Of a stretch of DNA of 64,000 nucleotides, positions 1-7,563 are shown one piece after another. How positions within the stretch are numbered: the stretch's first letter is position 1; every line of letters starts with the position of its first letter. Location of the stretch: the NCBI RefSeq assembly GCF_004331465.1, contig NZ_SJKB01000001.1, positions 496,001 to 560,000 of the forward strand, given 5' to 3'. The translations under genes were made by a program, and so were the position numbers. The DNA is from Kribbella pittospori (GTDB taxonomy: Bacteria; Actinomycetota; Actinomycetes; Propionibacteriales; Kribbellaceae). The notes under the pieces are model-generated. The model did not search any database and had not been told where the DNA came from. It saw nothing but the letters and a program-made list of their open reading frames with translations.

Positions 1-1
1 G

Positions 2-508
2 ATGCTGGCTGCCTGCACTGTGCTGTTCCGAGGCGCCGGGTACTCCGCCTTTGCGGGGAGCGTGCCGGAGCGGCCGGAGCATGCCGCGATGAAGGCGGAG
101 TACGCGCACGTCACCGCACCTCTGCGCCGGCTGGTGGATCGCTGGACCGGCGAGATCTGTGTGGCGCTGTCCGCGGGCACCGAGGTGCCGGCCTGGGTGC
201 GCGAATCGATGGACGAGATCCCGAAGACGATGGACGAGGCGGACCGCCGGGCGAACGCGTACGAACGGTCGATCGTCAGCATGGTCGAGGCCGGTCTGGT
301 GGCCGACCGGATCGGGACGGAGTTCGACGGCGTGATCACCGACGTGGACGAGCGCGACACCACCCGCGGCGTCGTCGCCCTCTCCACGGTCGCGATCGAG
401 GGCCGCGTCACCGGTACGGCGCCATTGCCACTCGGTCAGGCGATCCGTGTGAAGCTGGTCGAGGCCGATATCTCCAAGCGCACAGTCGGCTTTGAGCTAG
501 CTCCGTAG
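2..508 (+). CDS. 3' end of an RNB-family exoribonuclease (RNase II/R), 5' truncated by window
   Basis: The reading frame is open from the window edge to a TAG stop at 506-508, so this is the C-terminal ~168 residues of a longer gene. The stretch YAHVTAPLRRLVDRW is the characteristic end of the RNB catalytic domain of RNase II/R enzymes, which degrade RNA 3' to 5' in the cytoplasm. The remainder (FDGVITDVDERDTTRGVVAL to the end) looks like a degenerate S1/OB-type RNA-binding tail. The catalytic aspartates lie upstream of the window. The last 12 bp overlap the convergent TetR gene. The family is fairly sure; RNase R versus the shorter actinobacterial RNB proteins cannot be decided from this part. 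Confidence 0.85.
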   Translation: MLAACTVLFRGAGYSAFAGSVPERPEHAAMKAEYAHVTAPLRRLVDRWTGEICVALSAGTEVPAWVRESMDEIPKTMDEADRRANAYERSIVSMVEAGLVADRIGTEFDGVITDVDERDTTRGVVALSTVAIEGRVTGTAPLPLGQAIRVKLVEADISKRTVGFELAP

Positions 509-1063
509 GTAGTCCTCCACGGCCGCGGTCGTTCGGTCCAGATCCTCGGTCGCGAGCAGGTCGATCAGCGCGCCGCGCAGCATCGCCAGTACGCCGGTGC
601 GCCGTGCCTCAGCCGCCCGGCTACCGGGATCGGGCTGACTCGCCTTGAGCAGCTCGAGCCAGTCGTCGACGGTCGAACGGCCGTAGTCCGCCCACGGGCC
701 GTCCGGCGCGACCAGCGAACGCCCGTACGCCTCCACCCAGAACTTCATCAGCGGCCGACGCTCGGGCTCGGCCAGCCACGTCCACAGCTCGCGCGCGACC
801 ACGGTCAGGCCGGGCGGTTCGTCGTACCTTGCCTCGATCTGGCGGAGTAGTTCGAGTTCGTCGACGCGGGCCCGGGCGAGCAGGGCGCGGATCAGGCCGT
901 CCTTGCTGCCGAACAGGAACAGCAGCACCCGCGGGCTCGATTCGATCGCGGCGGCCAGCGGGCGGAGGGACAGATCGGCCAGCCCGTGACTGAGCGAGTA
1001 GGTGTAGGCGCGCTCGAGCAGTTCCTGCTGACGCGCGGAGGGGGCTGGCTTCGTCGACGGCAC
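497..1063 (-). CDS. TetR-family transcriptional regulator
   Basis: A 188-residue protein with an N-terminal helix-turn-helix region (about residues 13-58: RQQELLERAYTYSLSHGLAD, then LRPLAAAIESSPRVLLFLFGSKDGLI) followed by an all-helical ligand domain, the normal TetR layout and length. It is convergent with and overlaps the exoribonuclease gene by 12 bp. It is divergent from a GNAT acetyltransferase, and a near-perfect inverted repeat sits between the two starts (1078-1101). This suggests that the repressor controls itself and the acetyltransferase. The inducer is unknown. Confidence 0.88.
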   Translation of the reverse strand: MPSTKPAPSARQQELLERAYTYSLSHGLADLSLRPLAAAIESSPRVLLFLFGSKDGLIRALLARARVDELELLRQIEARYDEPPGLTVVARELWTWLAEPERRPLMKFWVEAYGRSLVAPDGPWADYGRSTVDDWLELLKASQPDPGSRAAEARRTGVLAMLRGALIDLLATEDLDRTTAAVEDYLRS

Positions 1064-1077
1064 GGAGCTAGTATCAC

Positions 1078-1101
1078 CTACTGAAACAGTCGTGTCAGTA
1101 G
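1078..1101. promoter_or_regulatory. candidate TetR operator between divergent TetR and GNAT genes
   Basis: Inverted repeat CTACTGA-N10-TCAGTAG; the central ten bases are also partly symmetric (AC..GT). It lies 15 bp upstream of the TetR start and 14 bp upstream of the ATG chosen for the acetyltransferase, the usual place for an autoregulatory TetR operator. Binding is inferred, not shown. Confidence 0.6.
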
Positions 1102-1115
1102 ATTGGGTGGACTGG

Positions 1116-1598
1116 ATGAAGGCGATCAGGAAGCTGGGGAAGCCGGGAGACCTCGGGTGGGTGGTGCAGGCGCACGCGGAGATCTACGCGGCGGAGTACG
1201 GCTGGGGCCTGGAGTACGAGGCGCTGATCACGCGGATCGTGGCGGCGTACGCGAGTGAGCACGACGACGAGCGCGAGGCCGCGTGGATCGCCGAGGTGGA
1301 CGGGGAACGGGCCGGCAGCATCTTCTGTGTCCGTGGACCGGATGAGGCCACCGCCCAACTTCGTCTGCTCCTGGTCGATCCGGCAGCGCGGGGTCTCGGT
1401 CTCGGTGCCGAACTGGTCGACACGTGCCTCGCGTTCGCGCGCGCGGCGGGCTATAAGCGGATGGTGTTGTGGACCAACGATCCGTTGGTGGCGGCGCGGC
1501 ACATCTACCTGGCGCGCGGCTTCCGCCTCACCGGCACCGAGCCGCATAACTCCTGGGGGCTGGAGCTCGTTGGCCAGACCTACGAGATCGACCTTTAG
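1116..1598 (+). CDS. GNAT family N-acetyltransferase
   Basis: About 160 residues with the GNAT core: AAWIAEVDGERAGSIFCV (beta strands), then LLLVDPAARGLGLGAELVDTCLAFAR, which is the acetyl-CoA pyrophosphate-binding motif A (R-G-L-G-L-G), and a C-terminal ARGFRLTG strand. The ATG at 1116 is preferred because a GTG at 1092 would start inside the inverted repeat at 1078-1101; GGGTGG just upstream of 1116 is a plausible ribosome site. The substrate is unknown. The end overlaps the next, convergent gene by 4 bp. Confidence 0.85.
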   Translation: MKAIRKLGKPGDLGWVVQAHAEIYAAEYGWGLEYEALITRIVAAYASEHDDEREAAWIAEVDGERAGSIFCVRGPDEATAQLRLLLVDPAARGLGLGAELVDTCLAFARAAGYKRMVLWTNDPLVAARHIYLARGFRLTGTEPHNSWGLELVGQTYEIDL

Positions 1599-2752
1599 TC
1601 CGCGCAGGTTGGTGCACCGGGCGCCGCGGTTCGGTAGAGGGCGTGCGAGAGGAACGTCGTGACGTAGCCGTTCGTCACGGTCAGCGCGTGGCGCGGGCCG
1701 ACGCTGCCCAGCGGCAGGAACTTCCGCAGCGGCAGCGCAAGGTAGTAGGCGCCGTAGTCGGTGAAGTTGAAGTGCCGAGTCCCCGGGATCGTCGCGCACC
1801 ACGCCGTACCTGTGCTTGCCTTGAGCAACGACAGGGCGCGGTCCCGGCCGTCGTCGTTCTTGGCGTCCGGGCCGCAGACACTGGTGATGCATGAGTCGTC
1901 CGCGCCGAGCAGCATGATCGGCGCGTGCACGCCCTTCGTCACGACCTCGCCGAACTGGAGTCCGTCCAGGTCGACCGCTGCGCCACATCGCTGATCGGTC
2001 CGGCATGCCTCGAGTGATGCCGCGCCGCCGAACGAGTGGCCGACGTACGACGTACCGATGCCGGTCTCGACGCTGTTCGGCAGTTGCTTGGCGAGGGTGG
2101 TGGCGGCGAAGCGGGCGTCGGCGGCCCAGGTGGTGACGAGGTGGTCGCCGGCCTCGAGCGCGCCCTGCGAGGTCTCGCCGAGATTCGGTGGGTTGGCCGC
2201 TTCGGTGCCCTTGACCGTCTGGCCGTCGAGGACGGTCAGATTCGCGCTGTACGTCGGAGTCACGCCGGCGACGAGGTAGCCGTGGCTGGCGAGATCCTCG
2301 GCGAGGCTGGCGTACATCGGCGCGGACAGGCCCATGCCCGGCATCAGCACCACGACCGGGAAGCGGCCGGGGGCGATGGTCGCGCGGTCCAGCGCATGGT
2401 CCTGCAGGCCGTTGAACGGTCCCTGGAACACCGCGATCGGCGACTTCAGGTGCAGCCCGTTCCACAGTCCGGGTGCGTACTCGACGTGGCGTCCGGTGGT
2501 GCTCTTGGCCACCGGGTACCAGAGCCACACCGAGAGCTTCCGCGGGCCTTCGCCGTACGGATCCCGGCGGACCGTGTCGGTCCACTCGAACGTCCGGCGG
2601 CCGACCTGGAAGGTCCCGGTCGGGTCGGGCAGGGCCACCGGTTCAGACCGCTTCACCAGCACCCAGCCGATATATCCACTGCCGCCGAGCAGAGCGAACA
2701 GCACCAGGATCACGATCCCCGTGCGCACCCGCCGCATCCCTCTCCGCGCCAT
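1595..2752 (-). CDS. membrane-anchored alpha/beta hydrolase (PAF-acetylhydrolase-like)
   Basis: 385 residues. An N-terminal basic patch and one hydrophobic helix (about residues 10-32) make a signal anchor. The rest is an alpha/beta-hydrolase: oxyanion region VVVLMPGMG, nucleophile elbow GHSFGG around residue 240, and an acid/His end (ADDS, GTRHFNF). The arrangement resembles the platelet-activating-factor acetylhydrolase / lipase subgroup, with an external catalytic domain. It is convergent with the GNAT gene (4-bp overlap). The substrate is not predictable. Confidence 0.85.
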   Translation of the reverse strand: MARRGMRRVRTGIVILVLFALLGGSGYIGWVLVKRSEPVALPDPTGTFQVGRRTFEWTDTVRRDPYGEGPRKLSVWLWYPVAKSTTGRHVEYAPGLWNGLHLKSPIAVFQGPFNGLQDHALDRATIAPGRFPVVVLMPGMGLSAPMYASLAEDLASHGYLVAGVTPTYSANLTVLDGQTVKGTEAANPPNLGETSQGALEAGDHLVTTWAADARFAATTLAKQLPNSVETGIGTSYVGHSFGGAASLEACRTDQRCGAAVDLDGLQFGEVVTKGVHAPIMLLGADDSCITSVCGPDAKNDDGRDRALSLLKASTGTAWCATIPGTRHFNFTDYGAYYLALPLRKFLPLGSVGPRHALTVTNGYVTTFLSHALYRTAAPGAPTCAD

Positions 2753-2798
2753 ACCCCAAGCCTCTCACCCAGACGGTGCCGAAACCGGGATATCAGGA

Positions 2799-3701
2799 CT
2801 AGATCCAGGGGAGGGCTGAGCGTTCGGTCCAGTACTCGTCGGGTTGCTGGACGAACTCGACGAGCGGGCCGTCGACGTGGAAGGCGAGGTTGCTGGTGAG
2901 TTGCTCGGCGGTGATTGCGCCGCTGAGTACGACGTCCGCCCAGGGTTGCGCGACGGCGGCGCCGATCGCGAGTGAGTCCGGTGCGACGCCGTGCTGATGG
3001 GCGAACGCGTTGAACGGCGTCTCGCCGGCCTTCGCGGTGAGGCGTCCGTTCGCCACGACTTCCTTCACGACGACGAACCAGCCGGCGTCGTGGGCTTCTG
3101 CCAGTGCGGCGCCGGCGGACGTCTCCAGCACGTTCCAGGTGGACTGGACCGCAGTGAACGGGCCGTCGAGCTCGATCGCCTTGCGCAGTGTCTCGGCCTG
3201 GTGCGGTCCGCTCGTCGACAACCCGACGCGTACGCCGTTGTCCGCGAGCTCCTGCAGCCGGTCGAGCAGTTGCTTGTCGCCGAGCGCCGGGCTGTCCGAC
3301 GTCAGGCTGTGCACCAGGTAGAAGTCCGGTGGTCCACCAAGCGCTTGAAGGGTCTCCGGCCACTGCCGTTCGAACGTCGCGAGCGAGTGGTCCTTCACCT
3401 CGTGCGTCGCGGCATCGGTGCGCCAGTCGGCGACGTACGTGTAGCCCCACTTGGAGCCGATCGTCAGTTCGGTACGGCGTTCCGGCGTCAGCCACTCACC
3501 GAGGAACGTCTCGGCGAGTCCGTACGAACGCGCGGCGTCGAAGTACCGCACACCGGCGTGCCACGCCTGGTCGAGCAGCTCGTGCGTACGCCGGCGAAGG
3601 TCCTCGACCGCACGCGCCGGTGGAAGGTCTTCGTCATGCCCGAGATTGATGTACCCAGGCCGCCCCAATGCCGCCAGACCCAAACCGATACGCGCTGTCA
3701 T
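2799..3701 (-). CDS. aldo/keto reductase
   Basis: About 300 residues of TIM-barrel aldo/keto reductase. The catalytic tetrad residues are visible: YFDAARSYG (Asp and Tyr), IGSKWGY (Lys) and DFYLVHS (His). The C-terminal part (VVLSGAITAEQLTSNLA) is the usual NADP-binding end. The ATG at 3701 (MTARIGLGLAALG) is chosen because the family begins right at this strand; an in-frame start 16 codons upstream would add an unlikely tail. The cofactor is probably NADPH; the substrate is unknown. It is divergent from the NUDIX gene. Confidence 0.88.
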   Translation of the reverse strand: MTARIGLGLAALGRPGYINLGHDEDLPPARAVEDLRRRTHELLDQAWHAGVRYFDAARSYGLAETFLGEWLTPERRTELTIGSKWGYTYVADWRTDAATHEVKDHSLATFERQWPETLQALGGPPDFYLVHSLTSDSPALGDKQLLDRLQELADNGVRVGLSTSGPHQAETLRKAIELDGPFTAVQSTWNVLETSAGAALAEAHDAGWFVVVKEVVANGRLTAKAGETPFNAFAHQHGVAPDSLAIGAAVAQPWADVVLSGAITAEQLTSNLAFHVDGPLVEFVQQPDEYWTERSALPWI

Positions 3702-3791
3702 GGCTTCGATCGTAGGTGTCCTCGGCAACGGATGTGAGACGCGCCGCATCGCACAGCGCCGGATGTTCTGTGTCGTCTAGCGTTTTGTCCT

Positions 3792-4289
3792 GTGACCGAT
3801 CCACGTCTGCCACCACCAGGCACCGTCGTCCGCCGGACGACGGCGCGCGTGCTGCCGGTGCGTCCGGACGGCAAGGTGTTGCTGCTGCACGGCTGGGATC
3901 CGCTCAAACCGCAGACGCCGTACTGGTTCACGATCGGCGGTGCGGTGAACGACGGGGAAACGCTCGCCGAAGCCGGCACCCGCGAACTGCGTGAAGAGGT
4001 CGGCATCGTGCTCCCGCCGGACTCACTCGGCGATCCGGTCGCGACGAACACGATCGAGTTCGAGTGGGGCGGGTGCCCGATCATTCAGCGGCAGACATTC
4101 TTCGCGATCGGGGTGGACGGCGTCGAGGTGACGTTCGCCAACCAGGAAGAGCTCGAGCTGGAGACGATCAGCGCACACGGCTGGTGGCACGCGGACGAGC
4201 TGGAGGCGACCGGCCGAGCCGCCCACGTCACCATCCCGGGACTGCTGCGTCGCGCCGTCGACGCGATCACATTGCGCCGCGCGTCCTGA
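3792..4289 (+). CDS. NUDIX hydrolase
   Basis: 165 residues with an intact Nudix box, GGAVNDGETLAEAGTRELRE followed by EVGI, fitting G-x5-E-x7-RE-x2-EE-x-G. The enzyme should cleave a nucleoside diphosphate linked to another group, with Mg2+. The long C-terminal helix region and the WWHADELEA element are common in actinobacterial house-cleaning Nudix proteins. It starts at GTG 3792. The next gene is convergent. Specificity is unknown. Confidence 0.9.
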   Translation: MTDPRLPPPGTVVRRTTARVLPVRPDGKVLLLHGWDPLKPQTPYWFTIGGAVNDGETLAEAGTRELREEVGIVLPPDSLGDPVATNTIEFEWGGCPIIQRQTFFAIGVDGVEVTFANQEELELETISAHGWWHADELEATGRAAHVTIPGLLRRAVDAITLRRAS

Positions 4290-4296
4290 TCTCCCG

Positions 4297-4464
4297 TCAG
4301 CGCTTGCGGGCTTGTTTCAGCACCTTCTTCGGGACCTTCTTGTCGATCTCGTAGTGCACGCGATCGAGCCGTTCCGCACAGCCGGCCCTCGACAGCCGCA
4401 GCAGGACGACCGGGCACTTCTTGCACCTCGGCTTGTCCTTGCAGCACTTCTTCTTCGCGGTCAT
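4297..4464 (-). CDS. small Cys/Lys-rich protein (55 aa), probably iron-regulated
   Basis: A 55-residue protein beginning MTAKKKCCKDKPRCKKCPVV. Four clustered cysteines (CC-x5-C-x2-C) in a lysine-rich N-terminus suggest metal or Fe-S binding; a fifth Cys follows (AGCAERL). Small proteins of this type occur widely in actinomycetes without known function (from memory). Its start lies 18 bp downstream of a sequence resembling the DtxR/IdeR iron box (4483-4501), so repression by iron is likely. Upstream on the same strand is a metal-receptor-like protein. The function is not known. Confidence 0.7.
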   Translation of the reverse strand: MTAKKKCCKDKPRCKKCPVVLLRLSRAGCAERLDRVHYEIDKKVPKKVLKQARKR

Positions 4465-4482
4465 CGACGGCACCCAGCGAGT

Positions 4483-4501
4483 GTAGGTGAGGCATACTTA
4501 A
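4483..4501 (-). promoter_or_regulatory. candidate DtxR/IdeR iron box
   Basis: Read on the minus strand, TTAAGTATGCCTCACCTAC agrees at about 14 of 19 positions with the palindromic IdeR/DtxR consensus TTAGGTTAGSCTAACCTAA. It lies just upstream of the Cys-rich small gene (start 4464), where a bound repressor would block transcription when iron is plentiful. Only the match and placement are seen. Confidence 0.55.
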
Positions 4502-4536
4502 CCGTCTAGCTGAGCGGGCAGCGACCGTGGTGGACG

Positions 4537-5244
4537 TCACTCCAGCTGTCCACTGAGCACTTCCCGTGCTTCCAGCAACGACGGGCCGTACCAAGTCAGG
4601 TGCCGGCCCGACACACAGCGCGCGGGTCGCGCGAACACTTCCGGCCCGTCCTCGGGGGAAAACGCATAAGGCTCGTCCGGCAGTACGACGAGATCGTGGT
4701 CGGGTAACGCATCCGGATCGAACCGCGGATAACGTTCGCCGGAATCCCGCAGGACGTTGTCGATACCGATCCGGGCGAGCAGATCACCCGCGAACGTGTG
4801 ACGTCCCAACGCCATCCACGGCCGCCGCCAGATCGGTATCACCGCACGCCGGCGCATTCCGTCGTGCGGCGAACTCCACACCGCGCGAGCACCGGTCAAC
4901 CAGTCGGGTACGTCGCCGATGATCGCGGACAGCATGCGTTCGAGTGAGTCGAGTGATTCGTCGACGGTCGTCGGCGCGGTCACCCACACCGCGATTCCGC
5001 GACCTCGCAACGCGTCGAGATCGACGACGCGATTCTCTTCGGCGTTCGCGATCACGACGTCCGGTGTGAGTGCCGCGATGAGTTCGACGTCGGGATTCTT
5101 GGTGCCGCGAACGCGCGTCACCTCGAGGTCTGCGGGATGCGTGCACCAGTCGGTCGCACCAACGATCAGGTGCGCGTGCGTTGCTGCGATCGACTCCGTC
5201 AACGAGGGCACGATGCTGACCACACGCAGCACTTCGGAGGGCAT
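4537..5244 (-). CDS. helical backbone metal receptor (BtuF/FhuD-like), cytoplasmic type
   Basis: 235 residues from ATG 5244 (MPSEVLRVVSIVPSLTESIAA). VVSIVPSLTE, GTKNPDVELIAALTPDVVIAN and the C-terminal LTWYGPSLLEA are the hallmarks of the periplasmic-binding-protein fold that holds cobalamin or ferric siderophores between two lobes joined by a rigid helix. No signal peptide or lipobox is visible, so it may act inside the cell, as do many actinobacterial members. An in-frame start at 5352 is possible but adds charged, non-conserved residues. The downstream Cys-rich gene has an iron box, which hints at a link to iron or cobalt. Confidence 0.8.
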   Translation of the reverse strand: MPSEVLRVVSIVPSLTESIAATHAHLIVGATDWCTHPADLEVTRVRGTKNPDVELIAALTPDVVIANAEENRVVDLDALRGRGIAVWVTAPTTVDESLDSLERMLSAIIGDVPDWLTGARAVWSSPHDGMRRRAVIPIWRRPWMALGRHTFAGDLLARIGIDNVLRDSGERYPRFDPDALPDHDLVVLPDEPYAFSPEDGPEVFARPARCVSGRHLTWYGPSLLEAREVLSGQLE

Positions 5245-5578
5245 CGCGACGACGTCTCCGAGGTCGTCTCGCGGCTTGTCACGCACGTCTCTCACCTCGC
5301 TTCGCGAAGGCCGTTGCCGACGACAACACTCGCCGATTGCGTGCTTCGACACGAACTTTGTGCGCGTGTCGCCAAGAAATTATCCGGTCCCTCGGGCATC
5401 CTCATAGCGCGACGGAATCCCTTCTGCACAAGGATTTTCGGCATTTGTGCGCCGGTTTGTGACCAGGACGCCTTAACCTGCGGACGTTTCGGGTGCTTTA
5501 CGTACGCACCAAGTGTTGTCATCATCGTGACGACGAGGAATCCACCGTGGTTTTCCTCAGCCGCACCAAGGAGGCAGA
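5245..5578. other. 334-bp intergenic region upstream of the H1-like gene
   Basis: This stretch separates the divergent metal receptor and H1-like genes. It is noticeably less GC-rich than its surroundings, especially 5375-5470, as is usual for promoter DNA. No clear -35/-10 pair, tRNA or conserved small gene was recognised. A 77-codon minus-strand frame (5292-5525) has no family resemblance and was not called. A perfect Shine-Dalgarno AAGGAGG lies at 5568-5574 for the following gene. Confidence 0.5.
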
Positions 5579-6157
5579 GTGCCAGCCAAGAAGGCAGCCG
5601 CAGGGAAGGCGACAGCCAAAAAGGCTTCTCCCGCCAAGAAGACTGTCGCGAAGAAGGCCAGCGCCGCGAGGACGACGTCCGCGCGCAAGGTCAGCGCAGC
5701 GAAGAAGACAGTGACGAAGAAGGTGAGTGCGGCAAAGAAGGCGCCAGCCAAGAAGACCGCCGCGACGAAGACCACTGCTGCGAAGAAGACGACCGCAGCG
5801 CGGAAGACGACGGCGAAGAAGGCCCCGGCCAAGAAGGTCGCCGCGAGGAAGACGACGGCGGCGAAGAAGACCGTCGCCAAGAAGGCGCCGGCGAAGAAGA
5901 CCACCGCCCGCAAGGCGACGACCGCGAAGAAGACCGTGGCCCGGAAGACGACGGCAGCGAAGAAGACCGTCGCGAAGAAGGCCCCGGCCCGCAAGGCCGC
6001 GGCGAAGAAAGCATCGGCCACGAAGGTCGCTGCCAAGAAGGCCCCGGCGAAGCGGACTGCCGCCAAGAAGGCGCCTGTCCGCAAGGTCGCGGCGAAGAAG
6101 GCCCCGGCCCGCAAGGCTCCGGCCCGCAAGACCGCCGCGCGGCGGGTCACCCGCTGA
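5579..6157 (+). CDS. free-standing histone H1-like lysine/alanine repeat protein
   Basis: 192 residues built from degenerate repeats such as [16 protein letters not shown] and RKTTAAKK. About 55 lysines and 14 arginines are present with no Asp or Glu and no aromatic residue. This composition matches eukaryotic H1 tails and the C-terminal tail of actinobacterial HupB, but no HU domain precedes it: the first codons already encode [10 protein letters not shown]. It should bind DNA (or RNA) non-specifically and compact the nucleoid. Translation from GTG 5579 is backed by AAGGAGG 5 bp upstream. A strong hairpin terminator follows at 6198. Repeat proteins like this vary in length between strains because the DNA itself is repetitive. 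Confidence 0.85.
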   Translation: MPAKKAAAGKATAKKASPAKKTVAKKASAARTTSARKVSAAKKTVTKKVSAAKKAPAKKTAATKTTAAKKTTAARKTTAKKAPAKKVAARKTTAAKKTVAKKAPAKKTTARKATTAKKTVARKTTAAKKTVAKKAPARKAAAKKASATKVAAKKAPAKRTAAKKAPVRKVAAKKAPARKAPARKTAARRVTR

Positions 6158-6197
6158 GCCCGGCGTCCGCACTCGCGCGACGTCGACGCAACCGAAG

Positions 6198-6233
6198 CCA
6201 AGGGGCACCACCGAGATCGGTGGTGCCCCTTGG
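6198..6233 (+). terminator. strong hairpin terminator
   Basis: A perfect 17-bp inverted repeat, CCAAGGGGCACCACCGA then GA then its exact complement. It lies 40 bp after the H1-like stop and before the convergent small gene at 6288. There is no long T run, which is usual in this clade; it could serve both strands. Confidence 0.75.
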
Positions 6234-6287
6234 CGCGCGTTCACTCCGACAGCGCCGTGTCGGTTGCGTGCTGTCTGTTGTGCGGTG

Positions 6288-6476
6288 TCAGTCGTCGTCC
6301 CAGTTCGGGTCGTTGTCCCAGGCCTCGTTGCGTTCCTGGACCTTCTCCAGGGCCCGAGCAGCTTCCTCGGGGGAGTTGTACGGTCCGAGCCGGTCGCCGG
6401 CCTTCTCCCCTTGGTACGGCTCGACCTTGCCGGTCTTGACGTTGTAGTACCACTCGTTGCTGTGATCGTCGCTCAT
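6288..6476 (-). CDS. small acidic SPOR-like protein (62 aa)
   Basis: Starts MSDDHSNEWYYNVKTGKVEP at 6476, with AGGAGG 11 bp upstream on the minus strand. The short sequence (WYYNVKTGKVE, GDRLGPYNSPEEAARALE) resembles SPOR-type or SPOR-associated small proteins common in actinomycetes next to metabolic genes. It is acidic, with a DNDPNWDDD tail. It is divergent from map, with 53 bp between the starts. No catalytic motif is visible and the function is unknown. Confidence 0.75.
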   Translation of the reverse strand: MSDDHSNEWYYNVKTGKVEPYQGEKAGDRLGPYNSPEEAARALEKVQERNEAWDNDPNWDDD

Positions 6477-6529
6477 CTGGATGACCACCTCCTGGGAGTC
6501 TTGTCGCAGCTCATTAGAATGATCTCACC

Positions 6530-7378
6530 ATGTCGACTATCACTCCCGGCATCATCTCGCCGCGCCGCGAAGTACCCGCGTCCATCCCGCGCCCCGAATA
6601 CGTCGGCAAGCCGTCCCCGACGCCGTACGACGGTTCGTACGTGACCGCGCCGGAGGTGGTGGACAGGATGCGTGTCGCCAGCAAACTGGCCGCGCAGGCC
6701 TTGCAGGCGGTGGGTGCGGCGGCGAAGCCCGGTGTGACCACGGACGAGCTGGACGCGATCGGCCACGAGTACCTGGTCGAGCGCGGTGCGTACCCGTCGA
6801 CGCTCGGCTATCGCGGTTATCCGAAGTCGTTGTGTACGTCGGTGAACGAGGTGATCTGCCACGGCATCCCGGACGACCGTGCGCTCAAGGACGGCGACAT
6901 CGTCAACGTCGACATCACTGCGTTCCTCGACGGTGTGCACGGCGACACCAACGGGACGTTCCTGGTCGGCGATGTCGACGAGGAGAGCCGGCTGCTGGTC
7001 GAGCGCACGCAGGAGGCGCTGAACCGCGGTATCAAGGCCGTCAGGCCGGGCCGGAAGGTCAGCATCATCGGGCGCGTGATCGAGTCCTACGCCAAGCGCT
7101 TCGGGTACGGCGTCGTCCGAGACTTCACCGGCCACGGGATCGCCACGGCGTTCCACTCCGGCCTGATCATCCCGCACTACGACGACGAGCGTTTCGACGA
7201 CGTGATCGAGCCCGGCATGACGTTCACGATCGAGCCGATGCTCACGCTCGGCACGTATGACTACGACCTGTGGGACGACGGCTGGACCGCCACCACCAAG
7301 GACAAGTCGCGCACCGCCCAGTTCGAACACACCCTGGTGGTCACCGACACCGGCGCCGAAGTCCTCACCCTGCCGTGA
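6530..7378 (+). CDS. map: type I methionine aminopeptidase
   Basis: 282 residues, the long actinobacterial MetAP form with an N-terminal extension carrying PxPxxxP-type residues ([10 protein letters not shown]). It removes the initiator Met from nascent proteins in the cytoplasm. All five metal ligands are present: [18 protein letters not shown] (two Asp), GHGIATAFH (His), TIEPML (Glu) and AQFEHTLVV (Glu). Starts at ATG 6530. It is probably monocistronic; a decayed acetyltransferase remnant follows. Confidence 0.96.
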   Translation: MSTITPGIISPRREVPASIPRPEYVGKPSPTPYDGSYVTAPEVVDRMRVASKLAAQALQAVGAAAKPGVTTDELDAIGHEYLVERGAYPSTLGYRGYPKSLCTSVNEVICHGIPDDRALKDGDIVNVDITAFLDGVHGDTNGTFLVGDVDEESRLLVERTQEALNRGIKAVRPGRKVSIIGRVIESYAKRFGYGVVRDFTGHGIATAFHSGLIIPHYDDERFDDVIEPGMTFTIEPMLTLGTYDYDLWDDGWTATTKDKSRTAQFEHTLVVTDTGAEVLTLP

Positions 7379-7388
7379 CCGTCACGCA

Positions 7389-7541
7389 GTACGAGCCCGC
7401 AAAGGCGTCGGACGTGCGATGCTCGAGTACGCTGCTCCGCTGACCTGCGCGCAACGCATCGACCTCGTCACCGACGAGGCTTCGGACTTCTATGCCTCCT
7501 TCGAGCACAGGACCTTCTCGGGCTTCCGCATCTATCCGTAA
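7389..7541 (+). pseudogene. remnant of a GNAT acetyltransferase (C-terminal fragment)
   Basis: Right after map, one frame reads VRARKGVGRAMLEYAAPL and then QRIDLVTDEASDFYASFEHR before a TAA stop. RKGVGRAML is the acetyl-CoA-binding motif A of GNAT enzymes and the rest fits the family's C-terminus. The N-terminal half (strands 1-4) is missing because map occupies that DNA in another frame. Codon third positions are still GC-rich, so the loss may be recent. A genuine 40-residue protein from ATG 7419 is possible but less likely. Confidence 0.5.
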
Positions 7542-7563
7542 GCGTCCGTACTACCGTGGATGG

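Noticed and set aside
5292..5525. 77-codon minus-strand frame upstream of the H1-like gene
   Set aside because: Poor codon bias, no ribosome site and no recognisable family; it lies across the likely promoter region.
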